A stretch of 64,000 nucleotides of DNA from Purshia tridentata. Its lineage: Eukaryota > Streptophyta > Magnoliopsida > Rosales > Rosaceae. Location of the stretch: NCBI GenBank assembly GCA_003254885.1, contig QANT01007525.1:62001-126000 (forward strand), in the 5' to 3' direction. A program made the position numbers and the translations under genes. The stretch's first letter is position 1; each line of letters begins with the position of its first letter. This document shows positions 11,237 through 23,400 of this stretch, one piece after another. The notes under the pieces are model-generated. The model made no database searches. It was not told the origin of the DNA and was given only the letters and a program-made list of their open reading frames with translations.

Positions 11237-11810
11237 TTTAGAGTTTAGACTTTAGAGAGAGAGAGAGAGAGAGAGAGGATGAGGAGATGGAAGAAGAGGT
11301 GAGGAGTATAAATAATTGAGAGAGTGGAGTGTGAATTCTGGAAAAGGCGGTTCTGAGAGTGAAGTGGAGACTCTGGAGTAGTGAAGTTTTAACCAGTTTT
11401 TTGGTGGGGTGTGGGGGTAGGATGTCAGGTTTGTTGTGTTTTCTAGGAGATCATATCATCAGAAAAAAACAAAACCCTATAATTTTTTTTTCTTTTTTTC
11501 TTTTATTTTTCAATTTTACATGCTAATGTTGAAACTTGAATTAGATTTGGTTTTAAACTTTTACTTGGAGATTTTACTCTTTCTGTTCTTTCCTCTCTTT
11601 TTCATGGTGACTGGGGTTGGTACAAAAAGACATAAATGTCCATCAGGTTTAAGTGAGGTTGGACAAATATCCCAAGTTCATTTGCTTGTGTTGGTGAAAG
11701 TTGGGTTTGTATTAATTGTTGTTGATGAATGCTTAAATCAAACAAAACTTACTTTGGGAGGTGAGCTGGCCAGACCACTATGAGATGTGTATTTGGTAGT
11801 CAAATAATTA

Positions 11811-11855
11811 TATTATCTATTTTCGACCAAAAAAATATATATATATTATCTATTT
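11811..11855. repeat. GACC-A(n) insertion between exact 12-bp direct repeats
   Basis: TATTATCTATTT at 11811-11822 recurs exactly at 11844-11855. The 21-base insert at 11823-11843 begins TCGACCAAAAAAA and ends in TATATA. It gives the plus-strand form of the recurrent signature. Confidence 0.65.
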
Positions 11856-13549
11856 GATGTGTATATATAAAGTTAAGGCGTTAAGGCGTGTCATATGAAT
11901 TTTCCAAAATGACCATAGTGATGAAGAAAATATGTTCACTATCTAACTTTAAGCACATGGAAACCTTTGTGCTATATTTGTCTCTGGTTGTGTTGAAAGA
12001 GAATGTATTGTAATCTTGTCTGCACAAAGCATAGAAGAAGTTAATAATATTGTGCACTTGTAGTTCAATCTGAAGTGCATGAATTTATGATCTATATATA
12101 AAAAGTTGAAAAAAAAAAAAAAAAACAAATAAACTCTCTCGTTTCCTGGTTTTTTGGGCAGACCCAGTAAATAACAACTTCATTAGGAAAAGGGCTTTCC
12201 ACTGAAAAGCACTTGATGGGAATTGATGCATGCAATTGTGGGTGGTGATTGCTTCATGGACAATAAATATAAGGTTTTTTTTTTATTTAAAGGTTTTAAT
12301 AATTCTCTAATAAGCTTGATGAGGTGATCGATAATGAAGATCATGTGTGTACAGTAAAGAAGGAATGAAATAAACAAAGCTGACCAAATTCCAACAATCT
12401 CGGCAAGATTTAATGTGATTGGTCCATGACTCATGAATCATGATGTCGTCTTGGTTTGACTTTGGAAGCATGGAATTCTCATGTGCTCAATTGTTATTAG
12501 GGTTGTCAAGAAAGAGAGGCAAATACAATTACATGAGTTTAAAAGAGTCTTAAGAAATTCATCAAGTCCATGCTTGTGAGGTGTGAAGAGAAGGTTCTTG
12601 CAAGTTGCAACAATGTTGGTGTTTCCTCGTGACTCTGCCTCTGCACTCTGCTTTTTTCATTATTGCTATGTATCATGGACAGGGCCAAAACGAAGTACTA
12701 TGTCCAATATGTATTAATAAAACCTCAATGAAATTGAAGTTGGATCATCATCATCATGCAATGTAACACAATTGATGCTCATTGGCACTGAATTCATGTG
12801 AAGATGTGACAATTGATAGATTTGTATTGCAGGGTTTGGTTGTTTTGTGGACGTGGGTGATAAAAGGTAAAGGTGAAGGTGAAAATTGCTTATAATTACT
12901 AGTTTATGCAGATGGGTTGCTGTTTATACTTCATATGTAGGTTTTCCCCCAACATATTACTATCAGTGCGCAACTGGTTTTATACTTTGTTGCAGTTTTA
13001 ATTTTTATTTTTTTTTTTTCAATGTTACAATTGTAGTTAAGAGTAATATTATTTTGAAAAACATATAGATTATTGATTAAGTTAACTCTTAACTGTACAT
13101 ATGATGATAAAAAAATATTATCAAGTAATTAAGTGTTATTGCTCGGTACCAAATAACTTATATGTACTACTCGGTAGATAAGCCTACATTTGGATCATTC
13201 AGTTTCAGTAGATCACCATAGATGGTGGCATTAAACGCTGCAACAAATATGTACTATATATTCCTCAACAACATTATACAAATTTTAACCATACACACTT
13301 ACTCCACCAGTCCTCCTAGCTTTATTTTGGATGCTTTTATTGATTACCACCTCTCACTCAGCTACTTTTCTCACATTCTATCAATTTTTTCTTTTCAATT
13401 ATCATATTACTCAAAATATATAAGGTAGATTTCAAAAATACTTTCTATCATAATCCTAATTCATTTTTTCCATCGGCGCTCTATTGGGGTGGAAAAACCC
13501 AATTTGATGAAAAAAAATTTATTATTCATAAAATAATATCTAAAATAAA

Positions 13550-13740
13550 CGATAAAATAAAAATATAGGACAAAAAGAGAGTAGGCAAAGTTACAACAAA
13601 AAAAGCCCAACACCCTAGACAGAGAAAATTTGTCCTTGTAAGAAGGGGTAGGAGGCTTAGAGTTAGGACCATGACCTGCGCTGAAATGAGCATATAATTG
13701 AAGCCTGCTTCAGAGACCGTGTGGGGGCAAAGCACTAAAG
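13550..13740 (-). mobile_element. Possible LINE 3' tail remnant
   Basis: Read on the minus strand, the segment shows GGGCTTTTTTTGTTGTAAC and TTTTTGTCC words followed by an A/T-rich end, similar in composition to 1500-1740. There is no coding evidence. The assignment is by composition only. Confidence 0.25.
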
Positions 13741-14262
13741 CAAAAGAGAGCAGTGTAAAAGAAGAATCATCAAACCGGAAAGATCATTAAAGCATGGCAC
13801 AGAAACTCAATGAAGCATTTGTAGACTTCAAATTAAGGCAAAAGATATATAGATCTGCATACCCAACGAGGTAAAAGCTTTCTAACACCCAAGTAAAATG
13901 ACTAGCACTCCAACTTTTCTCTAGCTAATGGCACATGGGTTATGAGTTAACCCAATCTTGGTAGGACCACTATCTAATGTGATATTTTAAGGAAGGTTTT
14001 GTATGGGGTTGAATGTGGAAGATGAGTTGCATACCACGATTGTTTATAAGTTTTTTTCTCCAATCAGACACTAAAGAAGAAAATAAGACATATGCAAGAC
14101 ATTTATATTCATTTTTGTTCGCCACACTGCTTTTCTGAAAGGCCAATCGAATTAATATTCCATTTCATCTGAAATGAGTACTTCCCTTACAATGCGATTT
14201 CCAAATGCGCTCTAAAGCATTAACTTGCAGACATTGCACTATATTCTTCTTTAGACACACCA

Positions 14263-15317
14263 TTACTCCTCCCTGGACCAGTCTCCACTCTTCCCACCAG
14301 TTTTACTCTCAAGTCGTATATCTGTGATCTGTATACCCTTTGAAGCAGCTTTGCACATATCATAGACTGTTAGGCCAGCAACAGTCACAGCAGTCATTGC
14401 TTCCATTTCGACCCCAGTTTTCCCTGTTGAAGTGGCTTCTGCTTTGATATCCACAGTGAAATCTTTGGGATTTAACGTCAGATCAACGCGGACATGGTTC
14501 AGGGTTATGTTGTGGCATAATGGGATGAGACTACTTGTGTGCTTTGCTCCACTTATTCCAGCAATCTTGGCCACACTAAGGACATCTCCCTTGGCCATCT
14601 GGTTGGCTGAGACCAAATCAAACACCTGCTTCCCAAGAATTACCTTGCAACAAGAAATGGCAGTTCTCTTACTACTTTCTTTGGGAGAAACATCCACCAT
14701 TTGGGCTTCCCCTGTACTGCCAATGTGCGTTAGGCCAAGTGTATCTTCAACTTTTTCCTGAGGTACAAACTGGGATTCTTGAGCCATAACATCATTTGTA
14801 GAGCTGGCAGGCCCATTTGCTGGAGGTTCACCAAATACTGATTCCATTTCCTGAAACCAGAACCATCATTAATGTATGAAAGCATGCTGCAACTTGCAAC
14901 ATGCCCTATTAAATTTCTTCAAGAGAGAAATGTTTTCACATTAAATACTAAGTAGGGAAATACACAGTTATGAAATATTCCTTGAGATGAACATTAAAGC
15001 TCCAATTGAAGTTCATAATATAAGATAACTACTAAAAGTGGAATTATATGTTTGAACACAATAAATTATCAGATAGGTCTCCTTTGTTTATTATAAGCTC
15101 AGGTCCTTTTTCTGCATTAATTTTCTCTAATTTGAATTTTTAGTAACCAATTACTCTGAAGCACAGGAGCATAAGAATTAATCAACTTTTGTATGCAGCA
15201 TAAACGATAGTTTACCTTATTAAGCTCAGCAATAGCTCTTGCAAGATCATGGTTGCTGTTGCTGCTAAGAAACCTCCTTGAGTGACAAAGTGCTACTGTA
15301 AGTCGCCGAAGAAACAT
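14263..15317 (-). CDS. CNX3: Cyclic pyranopterin monophosphate synthase (MoaC/CNX3), mitochondrial, 2 exons
   Basis: Exon 1 is 15317-15216 (34 codons, MFLRRLTVALCHSRRFLSSN to AELNK) and exon 2 is 14850-14263, giving 229 residues. An in-frame TAG four codons before the ATG fixes the start. The N terminus is arginine- and serine-rich and lacks acidic residues, as expected of a mitochondrial presequence. The MoaC domain fills the C-terminal 160 residues: MVDVSPKESSKRTA, AKIAGISGAKHTSSLIPLCH, then TGVEMEAMTAVTVAGLTVYDMCKA. MoaC proteins convert 3',8-cH2-GTP to cyclic pyranopterin monophosphate, the first stage of molybdenum-cofactor synthesis, together with CNX2. Key Lys, His and Glu residues of the family are present. 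A likely 5' UTR intron ends at the acceptor TTGCAG near 15345-15350. The adjacent aspartic protease gene mirrors what I recall of the Arabidopsis order. Confidence 0.93.
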
Positions 15318-16839
15318 GTCCAGCAGAACCTAGACTCTGATCTTCACTGCAAGAATTGAAACAATATCCAATCGGAAAAGGAAACAAACTAGGACATTAT
15401 TTGCTTATCATTTTGGAAAAACAAGCTATGCTTATAAAATTACTGTGAATATAGTAAAATTATGAATGAGTGTGTGGGAGAGTGAGAGAGTGAGTGAGTA
15501 AGTGAGATACATAATAAAATCGAGTTGATGATCAGGCATTTTAACAAACATGTTGAGGTCATAAGGCAAAAAACCACCATGCAAACTACGAAGTTCACAG
15601 ATATAGATCATTGCGAGCACCCAGAAGTCATTAGAAAAAGAAAGAAGGAAGCAATTGAATTGAATATAGCCATACAATGTTGGGTCTTAGAGTACGTACG
15701 TATCTGGCATCTACGCAATAACATCGAGATTGAGCTATGTAGTAAGTACGTCGTACCTGAGTGAATGAAACTGTGAAAGTAGCGATTGGCGAACAACGAA
15801 CGCTTTTGGGTTTGCTTTGCATTATACAAGAGGGCTTTAACAAGTGGGCATATGAGGCCCACTTATTATTTTAGGCCCAAGTAGGCCTGAATTGGCCCAT
15901 AAATTTTCTTTTGGCTTACATTGCAAATATTCCAATATGGTTTTAACATAATCATAAAACATTATTCTGCCCACCCTCACCATCTTTCTTCAAATAAGAA
16001 AATAAAAAATAAGAAATGAGTTGAGGAAAGCCAACGTTGCTTTTTGATCATTTTCTATAATTCAATTGAGCTCATTTATGACTTAGGAGATCGCCCACAT
16101 TTCATTAACTCTACCCATCTCCAGTGAAAAAAATGAAAAATGAAACCAAAGTTGAGCCAAAGGAGACGTGAGAGGTGAGACATAGATTAAAAAAAGGGGT
16201 TAAAAACATTTTTAGTCCATATCCCTTGTCTTAAATTCTTGCATCCAGGAAAGAGAAAAAGGAACATTTGTTTTTCAAACATCCGATAAACTCAACCTTC
16301 CAACTATATACATTGAGCAACATGTCAAGCCACCAGTAAGAAAGGCATAAATTAGTGTTCTTTTTTTATGAGATCTGGAGCAGCACAGCACAAGGGCAGG
16401 ATTCGAGCATACTTTTCTTTAGAAGCCTTCTGGTTCAGAGTTCAGACCCCAACTGCTTGTTCCTACTCTTTCTAACTGGGTTTCATGTACTACAAAAACA
16501 AATCCATACCATTCGTTAGTCCAAGACAACTTTTAATTAATACAAACGAACATAAATCTTTTAAGACAGAAAAATTTAATCAACTTAGAATTGAAAAAAC
16601 AACGGGGAGTCAAGGGTCAAGATACTGATAGAATATAAAATGGTGACGTGTGTGAAGTGACCTCCCCTACAAAACCCCAACATCCTGTAGATTGGACACT
16701 CCTTAAGAGATTACAACATTTCAATTCGACACCAAATAAATAATTAGTATGGAAACATTGAAAAATACGAAACCAAAATTTAATTCCTAAATATGATTAA
16801 TGAATTCTTTTTTAAGCTGACGAAGTTTAAAACGCACAA

Positions 16840-16878
16840 GCAGATAGGTTTTTCTTGAACAAAAAAAGGCTGATAGGT
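16840..16878. repeat. Short A-rich insertion between 10-bp direct repeats
   Basis: GCAGATAGGT (16840-16849) recurs as GCTGATAGGT (16869-16878). The insert is TTTTCTTGAACAAAAAAAG, a variant of the GACC-A(n) signature. Confidence 0.5.
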
Positions 16879-17299
16879 AAATTGCGAGTGTAATTGTGCA
16901 TAATTGTCATCCAAATTTAATGCCGAATGTTTTCATTTTCACTTTTGCTTCTGAAAATAAATTTTAGATACCAATGGTTATAATCCATATTCCTAGTGGA
17001 AATATACTTTTAAATTTTTTATTGGACCTAATTCTAACATCTAAGCAAGCTCTTAGGTTAGGATTTACCTTATAAAAAAGCAATATACTTGATCCTCCAA
17101 GAACAATAACTTCACCTTGTCATTGGTATAGTTGTCAATAGATTGTCATGACCTCCTTCACTACCAAGGTTGTTTACACAGCAGCTCCAAGGTGTCTATA
17201 AAGTCTCCACACAGCTGCAACTCCTCCAAAGTGCACTTCAATACACACATCACACAACCAAATGATTGTTTGGTTACAAGGCTTGCTCCAAAAGCTTCA

Positions 17300-17880
17300 G
17301 TTGTTAGGGAATGAGCCAGCAACGTATATCAAGCGCATGCCAACACTCTCACTCGCGTGCAGCCTCGTCGTGCAGGAGGATAGGTAGATAGATGCAAACA
17401 TTTTAACAAATAAGTGGAGAAGGATTGCAGGTGTCTATTAACTTGATATACATTGTTGGCCAATTCCTTGACAGCATAACCTTTTGGGGCACAATAGTTG
17501 TCTAAATAATATCAGAGCCTTGTTTGCAGGAGGTCTTGAGTTCAAATCCTCCATTCTCCAATTCTATTTATCAGTATATGTTTGCTCTCCACGTGCAGGG
17601 TAGGGCTACATATGAAGGAGGATTTTAGCTTGATATTAAGCTTTTGGGGGGGCACTGTGGTTGTCTGACAATGTAGAATCTTATCTGGAGGCTGCTACTC
17701 TGTGGCATCCAATTCTTCTTCTTTCTTTTGTACTTTGCAACCAAAATACTGATACTATATTAGGCAACCACTCAACCTTAAAAACTTAAGCTGTTAGTGA
17801 ATGAGTCAACAAATCACCCAAAAAAAGGTAACGAGTCAACAATGTATATCAAATCAACAATACTCTTATGGCCATAAGGA
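17300..17880. mobile_element. Degraded retroelement fragments with a TATCAGAGCC word
   Basis: TATCAGAGCC near 17510 is the word commonly found at the primer-binding junction of plant LTR retrotransposons primed by initiator tRNA-Met, and TTTTGGGGCAC occurs nearby in two versions (about 17482 and 17643). The stretch around 17525-17560, GAGGTCTTGAGTTCAAATCC, also looks like a tRNA B box. No terminal repeats or reading frames survive, so only relics are claimed. Confidence 0.35.
17803..17842. repeat. Short CACCC-A(n) insertion between exact 10-bp direct repeats
   Basis: GAGTCAACAA at 17803-17812 recurs at 17833-17842 around ATCACCCAAAAAAAGGTAAC. It is one of the recurrent insertion set. Confidence 0.55.
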
Positions 17881-18231
17881 AACTCAAACGAGATTGAGGG
17901 ATAGGAATATAGGATTATGAAACAAGTATCGTGTTCTCCTTCTCAAAGAGGGGTGACTTCTATTTTGGTAATGGCTTCACAAAATATGCAACAATGATGG
18001 AATGTTTGGTTCTTGTGCAAAGAAGGAACAACCAATTGTGGCTAGAGCTTTGTAGTTCGTAAGGATGAATGAGACGCATCATACTCAACTTACATCATAC
18101 TCAACTTATGAATATATTGGGACTCTTGTTGCCTCTTCAATGTAGGGCTAGGTGTTCCTTGTCTGAAAACTTGTTGGTGTAAAGATGATGTGGTCAAAGT
18201 GACATTAGATTCTAGATAAGTTGACTGAGGT

Positions 18232-18597
18232 ATTTAGCAGTCCTGAGAATTCTTGAAAAGGAAAGAAGCATATAGCTCTTGAGTAACACTAGTGCAATGT
18301 CCACCAAAGAGCAGCCTCCAGGGCATTCAGCAGTTCTGCCGATGTTTATGGAGTGTGACAAGAATTCAGCAGTCCTGGTGCTTGTAGAGTGAAAATTCTT
18401 GAAAAGGAAAGAAGCACATAGCTCTTGAGTAACATTAGTGTGATGCCCACCAAAGAGCAGCCCATGAGGCATTCAGCTGTCCAGCCGATGTTTTAGTGTG
18501 ACAAGAATTCACCAGTCCTTCAGATATATCTAGAATGATAATTCTTGAAAAGGAAAAAAGCACATAACTCTTGAGTAGCACTAGTATGATGTCAGAG
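18232..18597. repeat. 146-bp tandem repeat, about 2.5 copies
   Basis: The anchor ATTCTTGAAAAGGAAA (last bases vary) occurs at 18249, 18395 and 18541, exactly 146 bp apart each time. Accompanying words (CTCTTGAGTA, CACCAAAGAGCAGCC, GCCGATGTTT) keep their order. The copies are diverged by scattered substitutions, so the array is not recent. Two minus-strand frames of 86 and 94 codons crossing it are by-products of the repetition and look non-coding. Confidence 0.75.
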
Positions 18598-19369
18598 CAA
18601 CCTTTGGTCCTCTCTTTTTGACACATTCCCTTCACTTGTAGGCTTTCTTTCACTACTACAGAGGAGCCATATTTGAATTTGACTGTAAAGGTTGGACTAT
18701 CCCTTGATATGGAGCACACATGGAATTTAATAAAAATTGAAGTGGTGATGCAAGTAATAAATTACATGAGTAATACTAGTAATCTGAAAGACTCAATGAA
18801 TAACATATAACCCATGTGGTACAACTTCTAAAATATTTCTAGGAAAGAAAGCACTTTCTCATATTTCTAAAGTTATTTAGCCACACTGCTAAAAGAACTA
18901 TAGTATTTCTCCAAAAGTGAAAAATGTGCTTCTTGGAGAAGCAAAAACTCCTCTACAAAAGATATACTAGTAACAGCAACACAAAATACGAAGTCCTTTT
19001 CTCAAATTTTATGGAAACACGAGCATCCAAACAACTCCGCCATGTGCTTTTGCAGAGTATCAAGTACTTTTGGGCACCCCAAAGTAATCCCACTAATAAG
19101 TGAAATACCTAAGGAAACTAACCTTGCCAATTATTTTGCTCTACGATCTACCTCATAATTCCATGCAAAGGTCTGCCTGTTACGCCTGTACCACTACCAC
19201 CTGATAAATCATCTAATTTTTGGCAGATTATTTAACTTTTCAGAAGCTTCCACTGTACTTGAGATCTGCTAGTACCCACCACATTCTTCCACCTTGATAA
19301 ATCAGCTAATTTTGACGCACTGCTCTAATTTCTTTTTATGCCATAATTGGTCAAGCTGAAAGGACTTAA

Positions 19370-19560
19370 TCCCATCTGAGCGAGAGAAAAAAGGACCTAG
19401 TCCCACTTTGAAATATGGACTGTGAAGAGAACTCTTGACTCTAATATATAAAGGACCCCCAATCCCACATTGAAAGGAAACAAGAGAACTTTCCACTCTC
19501 CTATATAAAGGGACCTCTCCAACCGTAGAAAAAAAAAAAATTCCTAAAAACACCTTTGTG
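19370..19560 (+). mobile_element. Possible LTR/TRIM promoter remnant with duplicated TATA segment
   Basis: AATATATAAAGGACCCC (about 19443) and CCTATATAAAGGGACC (about 19500) are two successive TATA-like segments, each preceded by TCCCAC and an AGAGAACT word. Short duplicated promoters of this kind are typical of plant LTRs. The terminal TG and CA and a target duplication were not found. This is a weak call. Confidence 0.3.
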
Positions 19561-19689
19561 CAATATTGAATGATACACTCTTGTATTCTCTTACTCATTA
19601 GTGAAAACCCAAGAAACTATGTGGAAGTAGCCAAATTTAGGCAAAATTTATGCTATAAAGGACCAAATAATGATAAACTGGGATCTCCA

Positions 19690-19790
19690 TCCCTCCTTAC
19701 TGTTACCCAGACTTGAAACTGGGACCTTCAACTTCCTCAAACTTATGAATGGGATGCATGTTACCAGACTAACATGTCAATGACAAATTG
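19690..19790 (-). mobile_element. SINE-like tRNA-derived scrap (minus strand)
   Basis: Read on the minus strand, GGTCCCAGTTTCAAGTCTGG near 19705-19725 resembles a pol III B box in a tRNA-related repeat, preceded by AACATGCATCCCATTC. No complete cloverleaf can be drawn, so this is not a tRNA gene. Confidence 0.3.
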
Positions 19791-20004
19791 ACGGTTTTTA
19801 CACTCCAATTCTTAATTAAGTTGAATTAGTGATAAACTATTCAATCGGTGCATTCCAAAGCACCTCTCTATCTTAAAACGACCATCAATAATGCAGCATT
19901 AGTTTTTGCTAAGGACCAACTGCCATCGTCTAATTCAAACCTTAAAACAAATGTAGTCCATACTCCATAGATATATCAAACCAAGATGCATAACATGTAA
20001 TTAC

Positions 20005-20110
20005 GCCACGGGTCTTAGCTCAGGAGGTTGTAAAAGAGTGTAAAGGATGAGACATAGGTAGGTCTTGGGTCTAAATTTTCCTTACAGGGGGAAAAGGGAA
20101 TTGATTATCA
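20005..20110 (+). mobile_element. SINE-like tRNA-derived scrap (plus strand)
   Basis: GGTCTTAGCTCAGGAGG near 20010 fits a pol III A box and GGTCTTGGGTCTAAATTTTC near 20060-20080 fits a degenerate B box, spaced as in tRNA-derived SINEs. No poly(A) or target duplication was found. It is a likely SINE head fragment. Confidence 0.4.
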
Positions 20111-20463
20111 AGGAGGAAGAAAACACGTACACACATGCCAAAATGCAGGTCAACAATTACATTCAACAAATATGACTCAATACAGACGAAACCGAGAGAT
20201 GACAATTGGTGTCAAGAAGCTAAGTTAAGTAATCATATTTTCCAAGACAGGTAACCATTAATAATATTTTCCTCATCTATATAATAATCACAGAGCTATT
20301 TACTTTCTTTTTTCTTTGATGAGGCGAGCATCTATGTTGGCTCACATCTGTCGTATCTAACTACAAGGAGATGAGAAGCTGGCCACCATAAAACGTTTAA
20401 TAAGGTCAACATTGCATTGGATTTCAAATCTTAGTAGCACATATAAACCAAAAGAAAGGAATC

Positions 20464-23400
20464 TTACTCAAGCTTTGTCATCAAACTGTTTGCTTCTCTC
20501 AGAGCTAAACTTGCAGCATAAAGTGCCATCTTTTTCACCTGTACATAAAAGGAAAGAAAGAAAAACCAATGGAGTCTGAGAGGTACAGAAGCATTCATGC
20601 ACAGTCCTCCGGCCTATGTTGTAGTTTACATGCATTTCTGCAATGTATATCGATGCCTTAATTCTTTGGGTGTGGGGGTTTTGATCATATCTACTAGTGC
20701 GTAATTTGAAAAACTTTGAGATTTGGTTCTGTCCCTTCAGGCCAAAATGAAAAATAAAAAAGATTTTGTCCCTCAATCCTCGTACAAATTATCAATTTCA
20801 TTTGGCAGCCTCCTTAACAGTATTCTACTACAACAAACAAAAATAGATTACTTGAGATGTAAAAAATTAACTTTTACGAGGTACTGAAAAACATCAAAAA
20901 AAATTGAGATACCTCCAATTTGTCTTCCTTAGCCCTATGATTTTTTGGGAGCAAACGAAACTCCTCTGTTAATCGCATACATTCTTCAAGATTCTCAGGA
21001 GATACGAAGTCAAGTGCTACCTTTATACAAGACTGAAAGAAATGAAATGAAAATATAATCAAAAGAAGGAACAGCTAATCAAGATCGATACCTTAAACAT
21101 TTAAAACTAACATAAAAAGGTAAATATAATTGGATACAAAACAGATCCCAGGATATAGGAAGTCACTATTAAAATCACTTCACAACATGCAACTTCAATT
21201 CCTATTATTTTCTTTCTGTTTTGCAAACTCTCTAAAAGATTATTCATGACCATAAGAACTCAAAGAAACTCACTCCATAGATGGATCAGACATATCAGAA
21301 GTACAATGAAACAAATCTAGAGAAAAGCATACAAGTTCTTTTTAAGTATCAAACAGGTCTAGAAGAAAGCCACAAATATTTCTAATATACATCGAACATT
21401 AATGCCTAGCTTCCTTAATTGAATAAATTGTTCAGCTGTATAATTACTTGTCTATTTCTCACTTGATGAGGACATCCTGCTGGAATAAAAACTGCCTCAC
21501 CAAGGTATTGCTCAAATGTCCATGGCTCCACATCTGCATATAAAATTACTTGTTAACTATACTGCAGCAGGAAATTGCTACTTATCCAGATTAATTGAGG
21601 TAGAAACTAGTTTAGGATTCTTACTGAACTCCTCCTTCAGTTGTTTCTTATGTCTCTCATTCAAGTAAAGAGTCTGATCATGGATGGGATGAACCACCTA
21701 TATATAGCATGCACGATACATGTAACGAAATTCTATTAACACAATGTACAAATAGGATGGTTGACAAAACCAAGAGACTTACTGAATCTACAGGATGATT
21801 ATTAATGTGGCGAAATTCTTTCTTGTGTTTTTCCAAGTACTTGATTAACTTAGGAACATCCTGGCTACGAAAGATGTCCCAAACAGCACCACCATGGACA
21901 GCATCCAACCTCTCATTACTTTCAAGAGAATCATTTATTGAGTCAAGGTTAGCATCCTTCCTACCAAGCTTCCCAATCATTGTGTCACTGGAACATTGAA
22001 TATGTTCTTGCTCTGCTTCAGCTCCAGTTACATGAGGCGAGATGGATTGTATCACTTCATTCCTATGATGATAAAGTCTCAGAAACCTTGTTTTATGTAG
22101 TTCAGAAGTATCAGAAGGTTCCAAAACATACCTTGTTTCATCAGATCCGGCAATGCCTAGATCCATGGAATCTGACAATGATGAAATCCTACTTAATTGT
22201 TCTTTATCCAGCTTTCTTTTATTCACATCTTGCTGTATTGACAATACTTTGTCATTTCCCACATTCACAATGTTCCTACCATTACCGTTATCTCTTTCAT
22301 TGTAGAGTTCGCCCAAGTCTTCAGCTTCATGCTTGTTCTGCAAATTTTGTATGTTTTTCTGCTGCCAAGGAGCGATCTTCACTCTTGCTGTGTGTGTTAG
22401 AACATTTACCTAATCCCAGATCAAACAACTGTTGGCAACAGTGTCTAAATAACTTTACAGACGGTATAAACAGAATTAAGTCACATTAACAAAAAGCGAT
22501 GGAGAGAAAACCTTGACCATATTAGCAGAAAAGGAAATTTGAAGTATGATTATAAATTCGAGCAAACTATATATGTCATTATTCAAGTTGCATATTTATA
22601 TAAAACATCAACGAAGTTCCACTAATTTCAACCCAGATAAAGCATTCATAAGTCATAAGTTAGCAGGTATAGTGTAGTGTGGCATAAGTATTAACGGTTA
22701 AGGCAGAGGATTGTGTCCTTAGGAGTGCAACACAGCAAAATTATGGCAGAAAAAGCAATCACAGATATGTGCTCAAGGAAGATTTGTCAAGAATGGATAT
22801 CGACTCAAAGCAATCAACAATATAGTCATATTAAAGAATATAGAAGAAAACAAGACGAATTTCTAATGACTGTTTAGCAATGTGATACACTCCATTCCAT
22901 TTTTTTCGGATGAAAATCCCCTGATAATGCTAAATTATTAAGGCTAAAAGATGAAATGAAGTTATACCCATTGTAGTTGGAAACAGTGTGGAGGGAGGAG
23001 ATAATGAAAGTAATTACGACCTTAAGATAGACCGACTGCTAAATGTCCAAGGTCAATGATTTTTCTACCTTCCTCGGCAGATGTATGTGAGGGGCAATAC
23101 ACTAACCGTCATTCCCATCCACTAAGAACATTTTCTGTTAACTAACCCAAATTTGTGCAAGATAACACCAGAATAAATGTACAACCAAATTGGATAACCA
23201 AATCACTAAGTTGCACATCAAGCAAAGGAGCAGAAATTAATAAAAAGGCCGAACCAAACACTCAGAACTCAAGCAAGCATTGACAGATATAATAAAAGAC
23301 ATTCTAGTGAGAAGACATTACCGCATCAGACATATCACAATGCAGCTTTGTCACTGAATCACCTCTACCAAGCTCTTCAGAGAATCCATACGCAATATAT

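Larger units (their letters stand above)
11237..14262. other. Intergenic region between aspartic protease and CNX3
   Basis: The first 200 bp carry the (GA)n leader of the protease gene. The remainder is AT-rich. It holds a short repeat-flanked insertion (11811-11855), a CATCAT run near 12745 and a possible LINE tail (13550-13740). I see no gene. Confidence 0.6.
15318..20463. other. Repeat-rich intergenic region between CNX3 and the JmjC gene
   Basis: No protein gene is supported in 5 kb. It contains the CNX3 leader (to about 15800), two repeat-flanked short insertions (16840-16878, 17803-17842), retroelement scraps around 17300-17880, a 146-bp tandem repeat (18232-18597), a promoter-like LTR remnant (19370-19560) and two tRNA-derived SINE-like scraps (19690-19790, 20005-20110). 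Confidence 0.6.

Noticed and set aside
9866-11255. Several long plus- and minus-strand frames over the aspartic protease
   Set aside because: Shadows of a GC-rich intronless gene; the protease frame has catalytic motifs and a signal peptide.
14432-14761. Plus-strand frame of 109 codons
   Set aside because: Antisense shadow of the MoaC domain.
17505-17560. tRNA-like sequence with GTTCAAATCC
   Set aside because: No acceptor stem or cloverleaf can be paired; retroelement or SINE scrap is more likely.
18212-18719. Two minus-strand frames of 86 and 94 codons
   Set aside because: They follow the 146-bp tandem repeat and repeat its translation; no conserved domain.
19302-19598. 98-codon minus-strand frame
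   Set aside because: Covers promoter-like LTR remnant sequence; product is not protein-like.
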